NCBI RefSeq assembly: GCF_024171925.1
Contig: NZ_JAMTCO010000006.1
Location: forward strand, 434,001 to 498,000
Source of the DNA: Actinokineospora diospyrosa
Lineage (GTDB): Bacteria; Actinomycetota; Actinomycetes; Mycobacteriales; Pseudonocardiaceae
Length of the DNA: 64,000 bases
Reading direction: 5' to 3'
Positions 24,972-33,037 of this stretch are shown piece after piece. The notes below the pieces were generated by a model, which did no database searches, was not told where the DNA came from, and saw only the letters and a program-made list of their open reading frames with translations. Position numbers and translations under genes: made by a program. How positions within the stretch are numbered: position 1 is the first letter of the stretch; every line of letters begins with the position of its first letter.

Positions 24972-25914
24972 ACCGGGCGGTCCTCGGGTCGCGCTCGGTC
25001 CCCAGCCGCTCCACCAGCGGTCCGTAGAGCTCCGGACGCCGCGCGGCCAGCCACCGGCGTCCGGTGGACAGGGGCACCAACCCGAGGTCGAGGTCGGCCT
25101 GCACGAGCTCATCGCCCGCTGCCCACGTCTCGGCGACGATCCGGCCGTACGGGTCGATGACCATGGCGTTACCGGTGCGGACCTCGTCGTCATCGCGGCC
25201 GACACCGTTGGCGAACACCACGAACAAGCCGTTGTCGTGCGCGCGCGAGGGCAGCCACCGCATCAGCCACTCCCGCCCGTTGGTGCCACGGAAGGCATCC
25301 TCGACGGCCTTAGGATAAAGATGCCGATTTTCCCACACTGGCAACGGAATCGGCTTCATACCGTGCGGACTGCGCGAGTGCGTGCCCCCAGTCTGGTGCG
25401 GGGCCAACAAGACGGTCGCTCCCGCCAGCGCACACGCACGCACGTTCTCCACCAGGTTGTTGTCGTAGCAGATCAAGACCGCCATCCGCACCGACCACGG
25501 CGTGTCGAACACGGTGTAGGTGTCCCCACTGGAGATCTCCTCGTGCTCGAACGCATGCAGCTTCCGGTGCACGTGAACCGCACCATCCGGCAAGCACACC
25601 GCGTAGGAGTTGAACAGCCGCTCACCCGCGCTCTCCAGGAAACCCGCCCCGACCCCGATGCCCAGTTCACCGGCGAGATCCCGCAGTGCAGCCACCAACG
25701 GCCCGTCCGAAGGCTCAGCCAGGTCCCACAGTTCCTCCCGGGTGCGTCGGCGCAGGTGCCAATAGCCCACCAGACACATCTCCGGGCACACCACCAACCG
25801 CGCGCCCGCGTCAGCCGCCTCGACAGCGAACCGACGCACCTGCCCCAAGTTGTACGCCTTGTCGTCATCCCGGTGCTCGAACTGCACCGTGCCCACCCTC
25901 AGCACCTCAGTCAT
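24946..25914 (-). CDS. Carbon-nitrogen hydrolase (amidase-type nitrilase superfamily)
   Basis: A 322-residue nitrilase-superfamily hydrolase with Glu45 (VCPEMCLVGY), Lys118 (HRKLH) and Cys149 (LICYDNN) as the triad. The motif context LICYDNN with GTHSRSPHGM behind it fits an amidase or carbamoylase branch rather than a true nitrilase. The ATG at 25914 is preferred to one six codons upstream. It lies next to a MazG-type gene on the same strand, and its 3' end overlaps the + strand nitrilase gene, so the two enzymes are arranged tail to tail. A nitrile, nitrilase and amidase salvage link is plausible but unproven. Confidence 0.88.
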   Translation of the reverse strand: MTEVLRVGTVQFEHRDDDKAYNLGQVRRFAVEAADAGARLVVCPEMCLVGYWHLRRRTREELWDLAEPSDGPLVAALRDLAGELGIGVGAGFLESAGERLFNSYAVCLPDGAVHVHRKLHAFEHEEISSGDTYTVFDTPWSVRMAVLICYDNNLVENVRACALAGATVLLAPHQTGGTHSRSPHGMKPIPLPVWENRHLYPKAVEDAFRGTNGREWLMRWLPSRAHDNGLFVVFANGVGRDDDEVRTGNAMVIDPYGRIVAETWAAGDELVQADLDLGLVPLSTGRRWLAARRPELYGPLVERLGTERDPRTARFSPDPVEW

Positions 25915-25954
25915 GTCACCACTCAACACCACAGCTGTCGACGGGTGTAGTCAC

Positions 25955-26272
25955 TCAGGCCGACCGGTCGGGATGCCACACCAGCCACTTCCGCTCGACC
26001 TGCTCCGCCAGGTCGACACCGTGGTGCCGAGCCATCAGCACCACATGGCACAACACGTCCGCCAACTCGGCGCCGAACTTGTCGTCCAACTCCTCCTGCG
26101 AGTTCCCCTTGGACCTGGCCTGACCGGTCCGCATCAGGAAAGCCTGCGTCAACTCGCCGACTTCCTCTTGGAGCTTGAGGAGGAACCACGTCTCATCGCG
26201 GGCGAACCCGTGCGCACGGGCATACCCATCTGAAACCACCTCGACGTCATCGCTGAGCCGCGCCAAGTCCAT
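25955..26272 (-). CDS. MazG-type nucleotide pyrophosphohydrolase
   Basis: A 105-residue all-alpha NTP pyrophosphohydrolase. The metal-binding signature is EExxE at 36-40 (KLQEEVGELTQAF), and the second acidic pair ExxD is at 69-72 (FGAELADVLCH), as in MazG and phage-type dCTPase/MazG-like enzymes. It hydrolyses (d)NTPs to monophosphates with Mg2+. Single-domain members of this size commonly act as housecleaning enzymes. It lies 40 bases upstream of the C-N hydrolase gene on the same strand. Confidence 0.87.
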   Translation of the reverse strand: MDLARLSDDVEVVSDGYARAHGFARDETWFLLKLQEEVGELTQAFLMRTGQARSKGNSQEELDDKFGAELADVLCHVVLMARHHGVDLAEQVERKWLVWHPDRSA

Positions 26273-26335
26273 GGAAGTACCCTAGAGGCCAACGTCAGCG
26301 TTGACACAATAGTCCACTTGAGACGAATACACCAG

Positions 26336-27223
26336 CTATGCGTTCGGAGGCTCGCCTGGTCGAGTCTGCTGGACGGCGTGATGCAGCGCGTCGACGAAGG
26401 CATTGGTAGCGGGTGGGTCCGGCGGGTCGCCGTAGGTGGCCAGGTAGACGTGCCGTCGGAAGTCGCGCAGGACGCTGGCCTCGATCCCGGGCGCGCGGTG
26501 GGTGCGCAAGGCCAGGCCCGGCATGGTGGTCACGCCCATTCCAGCGGCGACCAGTGCCTGCTGGACGATGATGTCGTCGCTGGTGAACGCGATGGGCGGG
26601 ACGAAGCCCGCGTTGTCGCAGGCCACGAGGAACTCCCGGCGGCAGTTCTCGCAACCCGCGATCCAGGCGGAGTGACGATTGCCCACGAGTGTCTGGTCAG
26701 GTTCGAGGCTGAGCAAATACATCGGGTCGTCGAACAGGTGCGCGGCGCGGATGTCGCCCGGTGTGCTGTCTCCGTAACCGAACCCGACCGCGACGTCGAC
26801 CTGCCCGGCCCGAAGCAGGTCGAGTGCCACGCGCGGATGGGCCTCCACCAGGTGCAGTTCGATGCCGGGGTGCTCGCGGCGCAGGGTGCCCGCGGCGTGC
26901 GGCACCAGCGCGGCCAGCGCCGACTGGAACCCCGCGACCCGGACGCGACCGGTCCGCAGCCCCACCATCGCGGAGAGCTCAGCGGCGGCGGTGTCGACCC
27001 GACCGATGATCTCGACGGCGCGGCGGGCCAGGTGCTCGCCCTCCGGGGTGAGCCGGATGCCCCGGCCGACCCGCTGGACGAGCCTCGCCCCGGTCTCGGC
27101 CTCCAACCTGGCCAAATGGTGGCTCACAGCGGGCTGGGAGTAGTTCAGGTGCTTGGCGGCCTTGGTGACCGAACCGTGTTCGGCGACCGCCGCGAGGACC
27201 CGTAACCGCAGGATATCCAGCAT
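26336..27223 (-). CDS. LysR-family transcriptional regulator
   Basis: A 295-residue LysR regulator. The N-terminal winged helix-turn-helix is clear (LRVLAAVAEHGSVTKAAKHLNYSQPAVSHHLARLE, residues about 6-40). The co-inducer domain follows (GRVRVAGFQSALAALVPHAA to MGVTTMPGLALR). The ATG at 27223 directly follows TCTATAC, so the message may be nearly leaderless. It is divergent from the VOC gene at 27335, the arrangement in which LysR proteins usually control the neighbouring gene. Confidence 0.92.
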   Translation of the reverse strand: MLDILRLRVLAAVAEHGSVTKAAKHLNYSQPAVSHHLARLEAETGARLVQRVGRGIRLTPEGEHLARRAVEIIGRVDTAAAELSAMVGLRTGRVRVAGFQSALAALVPHAAGTLRREHPGIELHLVEAHPRVALDLLRAGQVDVAVGFGYGDSTPGDIRAAHLFDDPMYLLSLEPDQTLVGNRHSAWIAGCENCRREFLVACDNAGFVPPIAFTSDDIIVQQALVAAGMGVTTMPGLALRTHRAPGIEASVLRDFRRHVYLATYGDPPDPPATNAFVDALHHAVQQTRPGEPPNA

Positions 27224-27334
27224 GTATAGAGAGTACGCATGGGTTGGCCCAACTACTGTCATTGGACGAATGGGTCGGCAGGCGGGAGGCTCTCCTCAGC
27301 ACGCACAGGCGCCACCGAACCGGAGGAGACCACC

Positions 27335-27805
27335 TTGAACGACACCGCCCAGCCAGGCCTTGGATGCGGGACGATCCAGCGCCTGGACAACGTCGCCATC
27401 GTCGTCGACGACCTCCCGGCCGCCAAGGCGTTCTTCGCCGAACTCGGCCTTGAGCTTGAAGGCGAGGCCACCGTCGAAGGCAGCGCGGTCGACCGCCTCG
27501 TCGGCCTGGAAGGAGTCCGATCGGACATCGCCATGATGCGCACCCCGGACGGCCACGGACGGCTCGAACTCACCAAGTACCACACACCCCCGAGCCGGGA
27601 CAGTGACCCGCACGCCCCGTCGAACACCCTGGGTGCCCACCGCGTCATGTTCGCCGTCAACAACATCGACGACATCCTCGACCGCCTGCGACCACACGGA
27701 GCCGAACTCCTCGGCGAGCTGGTGCAGTACGAGAACAGCTACCGCCTCTGCTACCTGCGCGGCCCCGCAGGCATCCTCGTCGCCCTGGCCGAGCAGACCA
27801 CATGA
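27335..27805 (+). CDS. VOC-family (glyoxalase/dioxygenase fold) protein
   Basis: A 156-residue vicinal-oxygen-chelate protein with two beta-alpha-beta-beta-beta modules. The first is IQRLDNVAIVVDDLPAAKAFFAELG and GRLELTKYHTP; the second is GAHRVMFAVNNIDDILDRL and CYLRGPAGILVALAEQ, ending in the usual metal-ligand Glu of that strand. The start is a TTG with GGAGGAG six bases upstream; no ATG or GTG fits the family N-terminus better. It is divergent from the LysR gene, so probably its target. The enzyme reaction (lyase, dioxygenase or resistance) is not evident. Confidence 0.85.
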   Translation: MNDTAQPGLGCGTIQRLDNVAIVVDDLPAAKAFFAELGLELEGEATVEGSAVDRLVGLEGVRSDIAMMRTPDGHGRLELTKYHTPPSRDSDPHAPSNTLGAHRVMFAVNNIDDILDRLRPHGAELLGELVQYENSYRLCYLRGPAGILVALAEQTT

Positions 27806-27856
27806 CCCTCCCGGCTAACGCCCAAGGGCGCTTAGACGGTGTCGTGGTAGCGTTCC

Positions 27857-27935
27857 GCCTTCGCCGCGATTGCGGGGCTGTTCCGTCGGGAGTGTGCTCA
27901 ACCTTCGACGTCCTCGCTCAAGCGGGGCTTCTCAC
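27857..27935 (+). CRISPR. Two decayed type I-E CRISPR repeats next to cas6e
   Basis: The 29 bases 27857-27885 match the array repeat found at 50.3-50.7 kb (read on its minus strand) at 22 of 29 positions, with the last stretch GCGGGGCTGTTCC intact. Bases 27910-27935 match 22 of 26 with a three-base gap (GTCCTCGCTCAAGCGGGGCT...). The gap between them is 24 bases instead of 32. They lie 18 bases beyond the cas6e stop codon. In an ordinary I-E locus cas1, cas2 and then an array would follow, so this looks like a deletion scar with a relict array. Confidence 0.68.
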
Positions 27936-27952
27936 CTCTACCTGACGCATCC

Positions 27953-28618
27953 TCACCGAGTTCGGGGCGCGGCGAGGCTCAGAAGTCCGCACCCATAAGA
28001 CTTCGCGCGGCCGATACCCGTCGTGAGCGCGTCGGCGAGCGCGGCCGGATCGTTGACGACCAAGTGGCCTTCATAGCGGACCGCGTCCACCGTGATCTGG
28101 TTGCCCCCCTTGGTGCCGGTAATCCGGGGAACGGGCGTGATGGCCAAGTCCGGCAGGCCATTCGCTGTGGTGGCGATGGAGAAGCCGTGGTTGGAGGCTT
28201 TGCGGGTGAGCCACGCCGTCTGTGCTTCGGTGGTCACGTGGGCCAGGCGCCGGGGGACGCCGTCATGGGTGGTTCGGCTGAAGTGGGTGGGGTTTGCCAG
28301 CAGGCGAAAGGCGAACTGGCGGCCAAGTGTGAGAGCGGCGAGAACGGGTTGCAGTGATTGGGTTTCCGGTGCACGCATGACATGCCCAGCTGGCAACTTC
28401 TCCCAATCGGGGTGGGTCGCGCTCTGCACCAACTGGGTCACAGTGGTACGGGTGGAGTCGATGCGCCACAGGACGCCGTGGGCCTGGCGGTACGCGGGGT
28501 CGGGGTTGGGGTCGTGGGGGTAGGCGGCCATGAGGGTGCGGTGCATGTCGTGGATGTTGCGGATACCGCGCTTGACGGTAGGGGAGTTGGGGTTGAGCAG
28601 GAGTCGGCTCAGGTACAC
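27953..28618 (-). CDS. cas6e: Cas6e pre-crRNA endoribonuclease
   Basis: A 221-residue CRISPR-associated Cas6e (CasE/Cse3), which cuts the pre-crRNA below the repeat hairpin and stays bound to the 3' end in Cascade. It starts MYLSRLLLNP (GTG codon), the standard first strand, and has MHRTL with His26 at the position of the family's catalytic histidine. The C-terminal glycine-rich loop is GIGRAKSYGCGLLSL. It overlaps cas5e by ten bases and is the last gene of the operon. No cas1 or cas2 follows. Confidence 0.95.
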   Translation of the reverse strand: MYLSRLLLNPNSPTVKRGIRNIHDMHRTLMAAYPHDPNPDPAYRQAHGVLWRIDSTRTTVTQLVQSATHPDWEKLPAGHVMRAPETQSLQPVLAALTLGRQFAFRLLANPTHFSRTTHDGVPRRLAHVTTEAQTAWLTRKASNHGFSIATTANGLPDLAITPVPRITGTKGGNQITVDAVRYEGHLVVNDPAALADALTTGIGRAKSYGCGLLSLAAPRTR

Positions 28619-29286
28619 GGGGTTGCTCCGGGGAGGGTGATGTGGTCGACGAGCACGGTGCGGGTGCGGTGGCGGCGGTGGCCCTGGGTGAAGCTCACCG
28701 GGTGGTCGTGGCGAAGTTCGGCGCGGGGGTCGCTGGGGGAGCAGTCGACCACGATCCGCACCCGGGTCGGCTCGTTCGCCCGGGTGGCGACCAGCTGGGC
28801 GTGTTCAGCGAGGACTTGCTCGACCGTACCCGGCAACGACGTAGCGTCCTTGTGGAGCAGCGGACGGGCGGGAACGAACGCCTTGCGTCCGAAGTAGACC
28901 GGATAGCGCGGATCGCGCACGGCCGCGGCGACGCGGGTCAACTGTTCGCGTGGCCCCTCTAGCGCAACGAGGAACAGGGCATTCGCCAGGTAGAACCGCT
29001 CGCTGACCACTGTCCGGTGTCCTGTGCCGTCTGTTGTGGGCACGTTCTGGGTGACGTGGTAGTCACGTTCCACCACGCCTTCCCGGTCGACCCGCACCCC
29101 GAGTCGCAGCGCGGCCAGTTCGGCGATGGCGTTGTCATCCTCACGTTCGATGCCCAGTGCTGCGGCCAGTAGTCCGACCACGCCAGACTTGCTCGGTTCG
29201 AGGGCGGTGTCGCGATCCACCCCGTGCGACCGAGTCCCCCAGGACTGCATAGGGGCGTCGAGGCACAACGCGAGCACGTCGTTCAC
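28609..29286 (-). CDS. cas5e: Cas5e, Cascade 5'-handle-binding subunit
   Basis: A 225-residue Cas5e (CasD). It opens LALCLDAPMQSWGTRSHGVDRDTALEPSKSGV..., typical of Cas5e (QSWG and the thumb segment with PSKSGV). It ends in a basic stretch around GHRRHRTRTVLVDHITLP. Cas5e caps the crRNA 5' handle in the type I-E surveillance complex. The GTG start overlaps the cas7e stop by four bases, which rejects a longer in-frame upstream extension. Confidence 0.94.
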   Translation of the reverse strand: MNDVLALCLDAPMQSWGTRSHGVDRDTALEPSKSGVVGLLAAALGIEREDDNAIAELAALRLGVRVDREGVVERDYHVTQNVPTTDGTGHRTVVSERFYLANALFLVALEGPREQLTRVAAAVRDPRYPVYFGRKAFVPARPLLHKDATSLPGTVEQVLAEHAQLVATRANEPTRVRIVVDCSPSDPRAELRHDHPVSFTQGHRRHRTRTVLVDHITLPGATPCT

Positions 29287-30446
29287 GCGAACACCGGGTC
29301 GAGCATCGTCGCGACCAGGTCTCCCACGGTCGCCGCAGGCGTGATCCCTTTGGTGTCGGGCAGTACCCCGGCGACCGACGCCGCCCCAGCGGCGCGAATC
29401 TGGTCGGGGCCGTAGAAGTTCGCGAGGTGGGCGTAATGCTTGAGCAGGCGCTCGGTGGAGGCTGCCATCACGTCGTGGTCGGTGACCGGGGTGAAGAAGG
29501 CGTTCGCCAGGTTCCACGCGCCGCTGGTCCGGGTGACGCCGAGAAGCGTCTCGGGCATGGTCCGGGCCGCCATGGAGCTTTGCTTGCCGTTGGGGACGGC
29601 GTTGATGAAAGAGTGGACCCACGCCGCGGCCCCGCGCTGCGCCAGTTCCCGGTCACCGCCGAGATTCTTGGTGAGGCGGTCGACATCGAGATTGGCGTAG
29701 CGGTAGTAGCAGGCGGAGTTGAAGTCGACGGTACCGATCATGTCCGCGCCGGACTCGTCGTCCGGCTTGAAGTCGTCAACGGCGGTGTAGAAGTCGAACT
29801 CCGGTACTACGACGTGGGTGGAGAACGCGTGCGCCACCTGGGAGGCCGCGTTGACGTTGAGGTCCTTGTTGTCGGCGATCATGCGCCCGAAGAGCGCGAT
29901 GTCCACCGATCGCCGCGCGTCCAGCAGCTCCCTAACCTGATCCTTACCCGCTTTGTCCAGTTTGGACTTGGCGGACTTGCTCTTGGCGGCCACCTTGCTC
30001 GAACCGGCCTTCTTGCCTTCCTCCGCGGCTTCGGTCGCCGCGGACTGGAGGAGGCTGTCCCAGTTGGTGTCGCAGTACCGCGCCAGGTGTTCTGGCGCGT
30101 CGTGGTTGACGAACAGCAGGTACTCGGTCAGGTCCCGGTTGACATCGACCCCGAAGCCGAGCTGACCCAAGCCCGTGATGACCGCGGTACGCGCTTGCGC
30201 CGCATCACGGCCCTCGGCGGCGAGAACATCCACTGTGGACCCTAGAAGGCGCTTGGTCCGCACCCCGGTCTCGCTGCGCCCGATCCCGTAGTCCTGGAAC
30301 AGGCCACGCGCGGCGCGCTTGAGGCACTGGCTGGAGATGCGAGCCCTGGTGTGACCGCCCATGGTGACGGTCTTTGGTTGCCCCAGGTCATCGCGGTTCA
30401 GGTTGCTCGCGGGGAAGGACTGGAGCAGGTGCAGTTCGAGGATCAC
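29283..30446 (-). CDS. cas7e: Cas7e, Cascade backbone subunit
   Basis: A 387-residue Cas7e (CasC/Cse4). The N-terminus LELHLLQSFPASNLNRDDLGQPKTVTMGG and the RISSQCLKRAAR stretch are hallmarks of the family, six copies of which form the helical crRNA-binding backbone. A Lys/Ser/Ala-rich insert (about 150-170, KKAGSSKVAAKSKSAKSKLD) is a low-complexity linker not always present. It has a GTG start, and the cse2 stop and this start share four bases. Confidence 0.95.
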   Translation of the reverse strand: MILELHLLQSFPASNLNRDDLGQPKTVTMGGHTRARISSQCLKRAARGLFQDYGIGRSETGVRTKRLLGSTVDVLAAEGRDAAQARTAVITGLGQLGFGVDVNRDLTEYLLFVNHDAPEHLARYCDTNWDSLLQSAATEAAEEGKKAGSSKVAAKSKSAKSKLDKAGKDQVRELLDARRSVDIALFGRMIADNKDLNVNAASQVAHAFSTHVVVPEFDFYTAVDDFKPDDESGADMIGTVDFNSACYYRYANLDVDRLTKNLGGDRELAQRGAAAWVHSFINAVPNGKQSSMAARTMPETLLGVTRTSGAWNLANAFFTPVTDHDVMAASTERLLKHYAHLANFYGPDQIRAAGAASVAGVLPDTKGITPAATVGDLVATMLDPVFA

Positions 30447-31051
30447 GCGGTCGTCTCCGGCTCGTCGGTGTTGGTGGCATCGAGGTGTGGCAGTGGGCGG
30501 TGGTAGTCACGGGCCCAGGACAGGCGCACCCGCCCAGCCGCGTCCCCGCGCGGGTTGGGGCCCAGCAGGATTCGCAGGTCCGTCAGCAGCTGCCCGTAGT
30601 GCACGGCCACGCCGTGGTCGCCGAGCTGCCGCAGCACTTGGCGCAGGGAATGCGGCAGGCTGTGCTGGTCGCGGCCCAGTAGTTGGGTGAACCGGCGCTC
30701 TACCGCGCCGGGGTTGCCCTGGCGGGCAAGGGCGCCCATCGAAGCACCCAAGGTCCTCGGGTGCCGATCGCCGATGGTGGCGTTCGGGTTGAGCGCGAAC
30801 AGACCTCCTACCAGGAGCCACACCTTCTCTTCGGTGGGGGAGGAGGGCATGTCCTTGGCGAACACGACCGGGTAGGCCAAGGCGCGCCGATCCTCGACGA
30901 GGCTGTGGCGCAGCGCGGCCAGGTTCCTGCGGGCGCGGGCGACCTCATGGCGGTTCGACGAGTTCAACCCGTGGTGCAGCCCGAACAGGATGCCGATGAA
31001 CCGGCCTTCTGGGGTCTCCGGCTCCTTGCGCTTGGCAACGGGTTCAGGCAT
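30443..31051 (-). CDS. cse2: Cse2 (Cas11e), Cascade small subunit
   Basis: A 202-residue all-helical Cse2 (CasB/Cas11), two copies of which form the belly of Cascade and contact target DNA. The family signals are RARRNLAALRHSL near 45-60 and AVERRFTQLLGRDQHSLPHSLRQVLRQL at about 115-145. The ATG start overlaps the cas8e 3' end by eight bases. Confidence 0.93.
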   Translation of the reverse strand: MPEPVAKRKEPETPEGRFIGILFGLHHGLNSSNRHEVARARRNLAALRHSLVEDRRALAYPVVFAKDMPSSPTEEKVWLLVGGLFALNPNATIGDRHPRTLGASMGALARQGNPGAVERRFTQLLGRDQHSLPHSLRQVLRQLGDHGVAVHYGQLLTDLRILLGPNPRGDAAGRVRLSWARDYHRPLPHLDATNTDEPETTA

Positions 31052-32684
31052 TGGTCTCCTCTGTGGGGGAGGTGTAGCGGGTAATCTCGCTCAGGTAGTC
31101 GGTGCGGTGGCCAGCGAGGCGCTTGTCGAGGTCACCCCTGTGCTTGCCCAGTTCGAGCAATGCGCGGCCCTCGATCAGAGAACCCCGAGTCCACCGATCC
31201 GCCGCGTCGCGCGCGAGGCGGATGACCACGATGCCCCACTCGTGCAGGGGCACGGCCTCCGCGGTGCCCGCCACTCGGGCGTTGCCGAGGTCGGTGAGTA
31301 GTTCCCCGAACGGGCGGGTCAGCGCGGGCCAGTACCCGGCGTCGAGGTCGGTCTCGGCTTCAGCGCGCATACCGGCTCGGAACCGTGATTGCAGGGCGCG
31401 CAGTGCGGAACCCGCGTTGTCAGCCAGCGCGATCGCGGACCCGAGCAAAGCACCTAGTCGATCGTCGCGGGCTCGCAGCAGCGCGACCGGGGCAGGCACG
31501 CTCTCTTCCGACCACGCCTCCACGACGGAGGCCTTGCTGTCGAGCCGTTGCCCGAAGACCCGAAGCGTGTAGACGGTGTCCTCGGGCAGGATGCCTGCCT
31601 CCGTGAGCTCGTCCACTTGGTCGAGCGCGGCTGGTCGCTGACGGCTGCGGCCCTCTTCGCGGGTGTCCACCACGAGCAGTTCGATGCTGTGCCGCCACAC
31701 GCCCCGCCGCTGGCTCAACCGGACCGGGAGCATGCCCGCGGACCGGTTGAGCTTGCCCTTGGCGTCACGGGGTATGCGGAAACAGGCCAGTTTCTCTTCT
31801 ACCGGGAGGTTGACCTTCAGCCGAACGCCCGGCGTGATCACAGCCTGGGTGACCACTGCGGTGCCGTCCCGGTGTGCTGGACGCAACCACACCCGGCGCG
31901 AAGGCCACGTCAGCAGGTCGGTCCACCCCCGTGGAGCGCGACCAGCCTCAGGGGTGCCGGGGGGACTCGTCGGGCTCTCCCAGACGGGTGCGTCTTCCGG
32001 GCTGGACCCGACGGGCATCTCGACTCGGTCGTAGGTGAGCAGGTTGAGCAGCAAGGTCTCGAACAGGGTGGTCCCCTCGACGAGCACCATGCCAAAGTTG
32101 TTGCAGTGGGCTCGTTCGGACGACTTGTCCTTAATGAACGGGGTCTTCATCCCACCCGGGTCGTAGCTGTGCAGGGCCACCAGCCACCGAGCGGCCTCGG
32201 CGGCGGACAGCTCCACGGAGTCTTTCGACGTGGTGTGGTCGAACAGCGTGACGTTGTTGCCCACCGACCGGTACGGCACCAGCTTCGCCGCCGACGGGAC
32301 TCGCGGGGGCGGCAAGGTCGACAGCGCCGCGCTTTGCAAGAAGGGCCGATCGCTGTCGAACAAGTCGAATGCCTCGGCGAACCGGGTGCCGTAGTCATCC
32401 AGCGGCGGCAACGGGAACTCGCCCGCTTGCCATAACTCAGCCCAGTCGTGCCGGGTGGGTGGACCGTAGACGCGATGCAGGAGAGCCAGAACCAGCCTGT
32501 GCAGGGCAGCGGTGACGGTAGGCGATTCCCCGGTGATGCGACGCAGTTGGTGCGCGGTCAGTACAAGCTCCCTCAGCCCGACTGTCCTCGACGTGCCAGC
32601 CAGGTCGACGACTGTCACCCAAGGGGCGGCCCAGACGCTGAACGACGGCTGGCCAGGGCCTTTCGGCTGATTGGACGAGCTCAT
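31044..32684 (-). CDS. cas8e: Cas8e, Cascade large subunit
   Basis: A 546-residue Cas8e (CasA/Cse1), the large subunit that recognises the PAM and recruits Cas3. It begins with PSFSVWAAPWVTVVDLAGTSRTVGL, the typical first domain, and carries RPFLQSAALSTLPPP and HTTSKDSVELSAAEAARWLVAL as in other Cse1 proteins. The C-terminus ends in a four-helix bundle with RFRAGMRAEAETDLDAGYWP. The ATG overlaps the stop of the small upstream gene by four bases (ATGA), so the in-frame upstream extension is not used. Confidence 0.95.
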   Translation of the reverse strand: MSSSNQPKGPGQPSFSVWAAPWVTVVDLAGTSRTVGLRELVLTAHQLRRITGESPTVTAALHRLVLALLHRVYGPPTRHDWAELWQAGEFPLPPLDDYGTRFAEAFDLFDSDRPFLQSAALSTLPPPRVPSAAKLVPYRSVGNNVTLFDHTTSKDSVELSAAEAARWLVALHSYDPGGMKTPFIKDKSSERAHCNNFGMVLVEGTTLFETLLLNLLTYDRVEMPVGSSPEDAPVWESPTSPPGTPEAGRAPRGWTDLLTWPSRRVWLRPAHRDGTAVVTQAVITPGVRLKVNLPVEEKLACFRIPRDAKGKLNRSAGMLPVRLSQRRGVWRHSIELLVVDTREEGRSRQRPAALDQVDELTEAGILPEDTVYTLRVFGQRLDSKASVVEAWSEESVPAPVALLRARDDRLGALLGSAIALADNAGSALRALQSRFRAGMRAEAETDLDAGYWPALTRPFGELLTDLGNARVAGTAEAVPLHEWGIVVIRLARDAADRWTRGSLIEGRALLELGKHRGDLDKRLAGHRTDYLSEITRYTSPTEETNA

Positions 32685-33037
32685 GTGATCACCACGCCTA
32701 AGACATCGTCGTAGCGCAGGGTATGGGAGCCTAAGGTGGCGACACCGTCGAGCAAGACCACTGTCCGATGCTCGCGCAACCACGGTGAGCTGGCGAACAG
32801 CACGGGTATCGCACTGTCTCGCAGTTGGGCGAGTGCCGCGTGCGGGAGATCGTCGCCGGTGGTGAGCACCAGCGATGAGCCGCGCAGTGCTTCCTCATCG
32901 GCGGGGGTCGTCGGGCCTGATTTCGTCAGGTCCACTGTCAGGCCACCGAAGAGGGTTGCTGTGGTGTCCCCGGTGCGGGTCAGCAGGACTGTCGGGATCG
33001 TGAGCGGGGTGGACTGGGGTGCTTCGAGCGATGTCAT
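32681..33037 (-). CDS. Unrecognised small gene inside the type I-E operon
   Basis: A 118-residue soluble protein encoded between cas3 and cas8e. Its ATG overlaps the cas3 stop by four bases and its stop overlaps the cas8e start by four, so it is embedded in the translational chain of the operon. It reads as alternating strands and helices with a Rossmann-like flavour (TVLLTRTGDTTATLFGGLTV, SSLVLTTGDDLPHAALAQL, IPVLFASSPWLREH, RTVVLLDGVATLGSHTL). It does not match any core type I-E subunit I know, nor a Cas3 C-terminal domain, an anti-CRISPR or an HTH regulator. A Cascade/Cas3 accessory role is inferred from position. Confidence 0.7.
   Translation of the reverse strand: MTSLEAPQSTPLTIPTVLLTRTGDTTATLFGGLTVDLTKSGPTTPADEEALRGSSLVLTTGDDLPHAALAQLRDSAIPVLFASSPWLREHRTVVLLDGVATLGSHTLRYDDVLGVVIT

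Noticed and set aside
27796-27824. A third possible relict CRISPR repeat 61 bases before the one at 27857
   Set aside because: Only scattered matches to the repeat and it overlaps the end of the VOC coding sequence.
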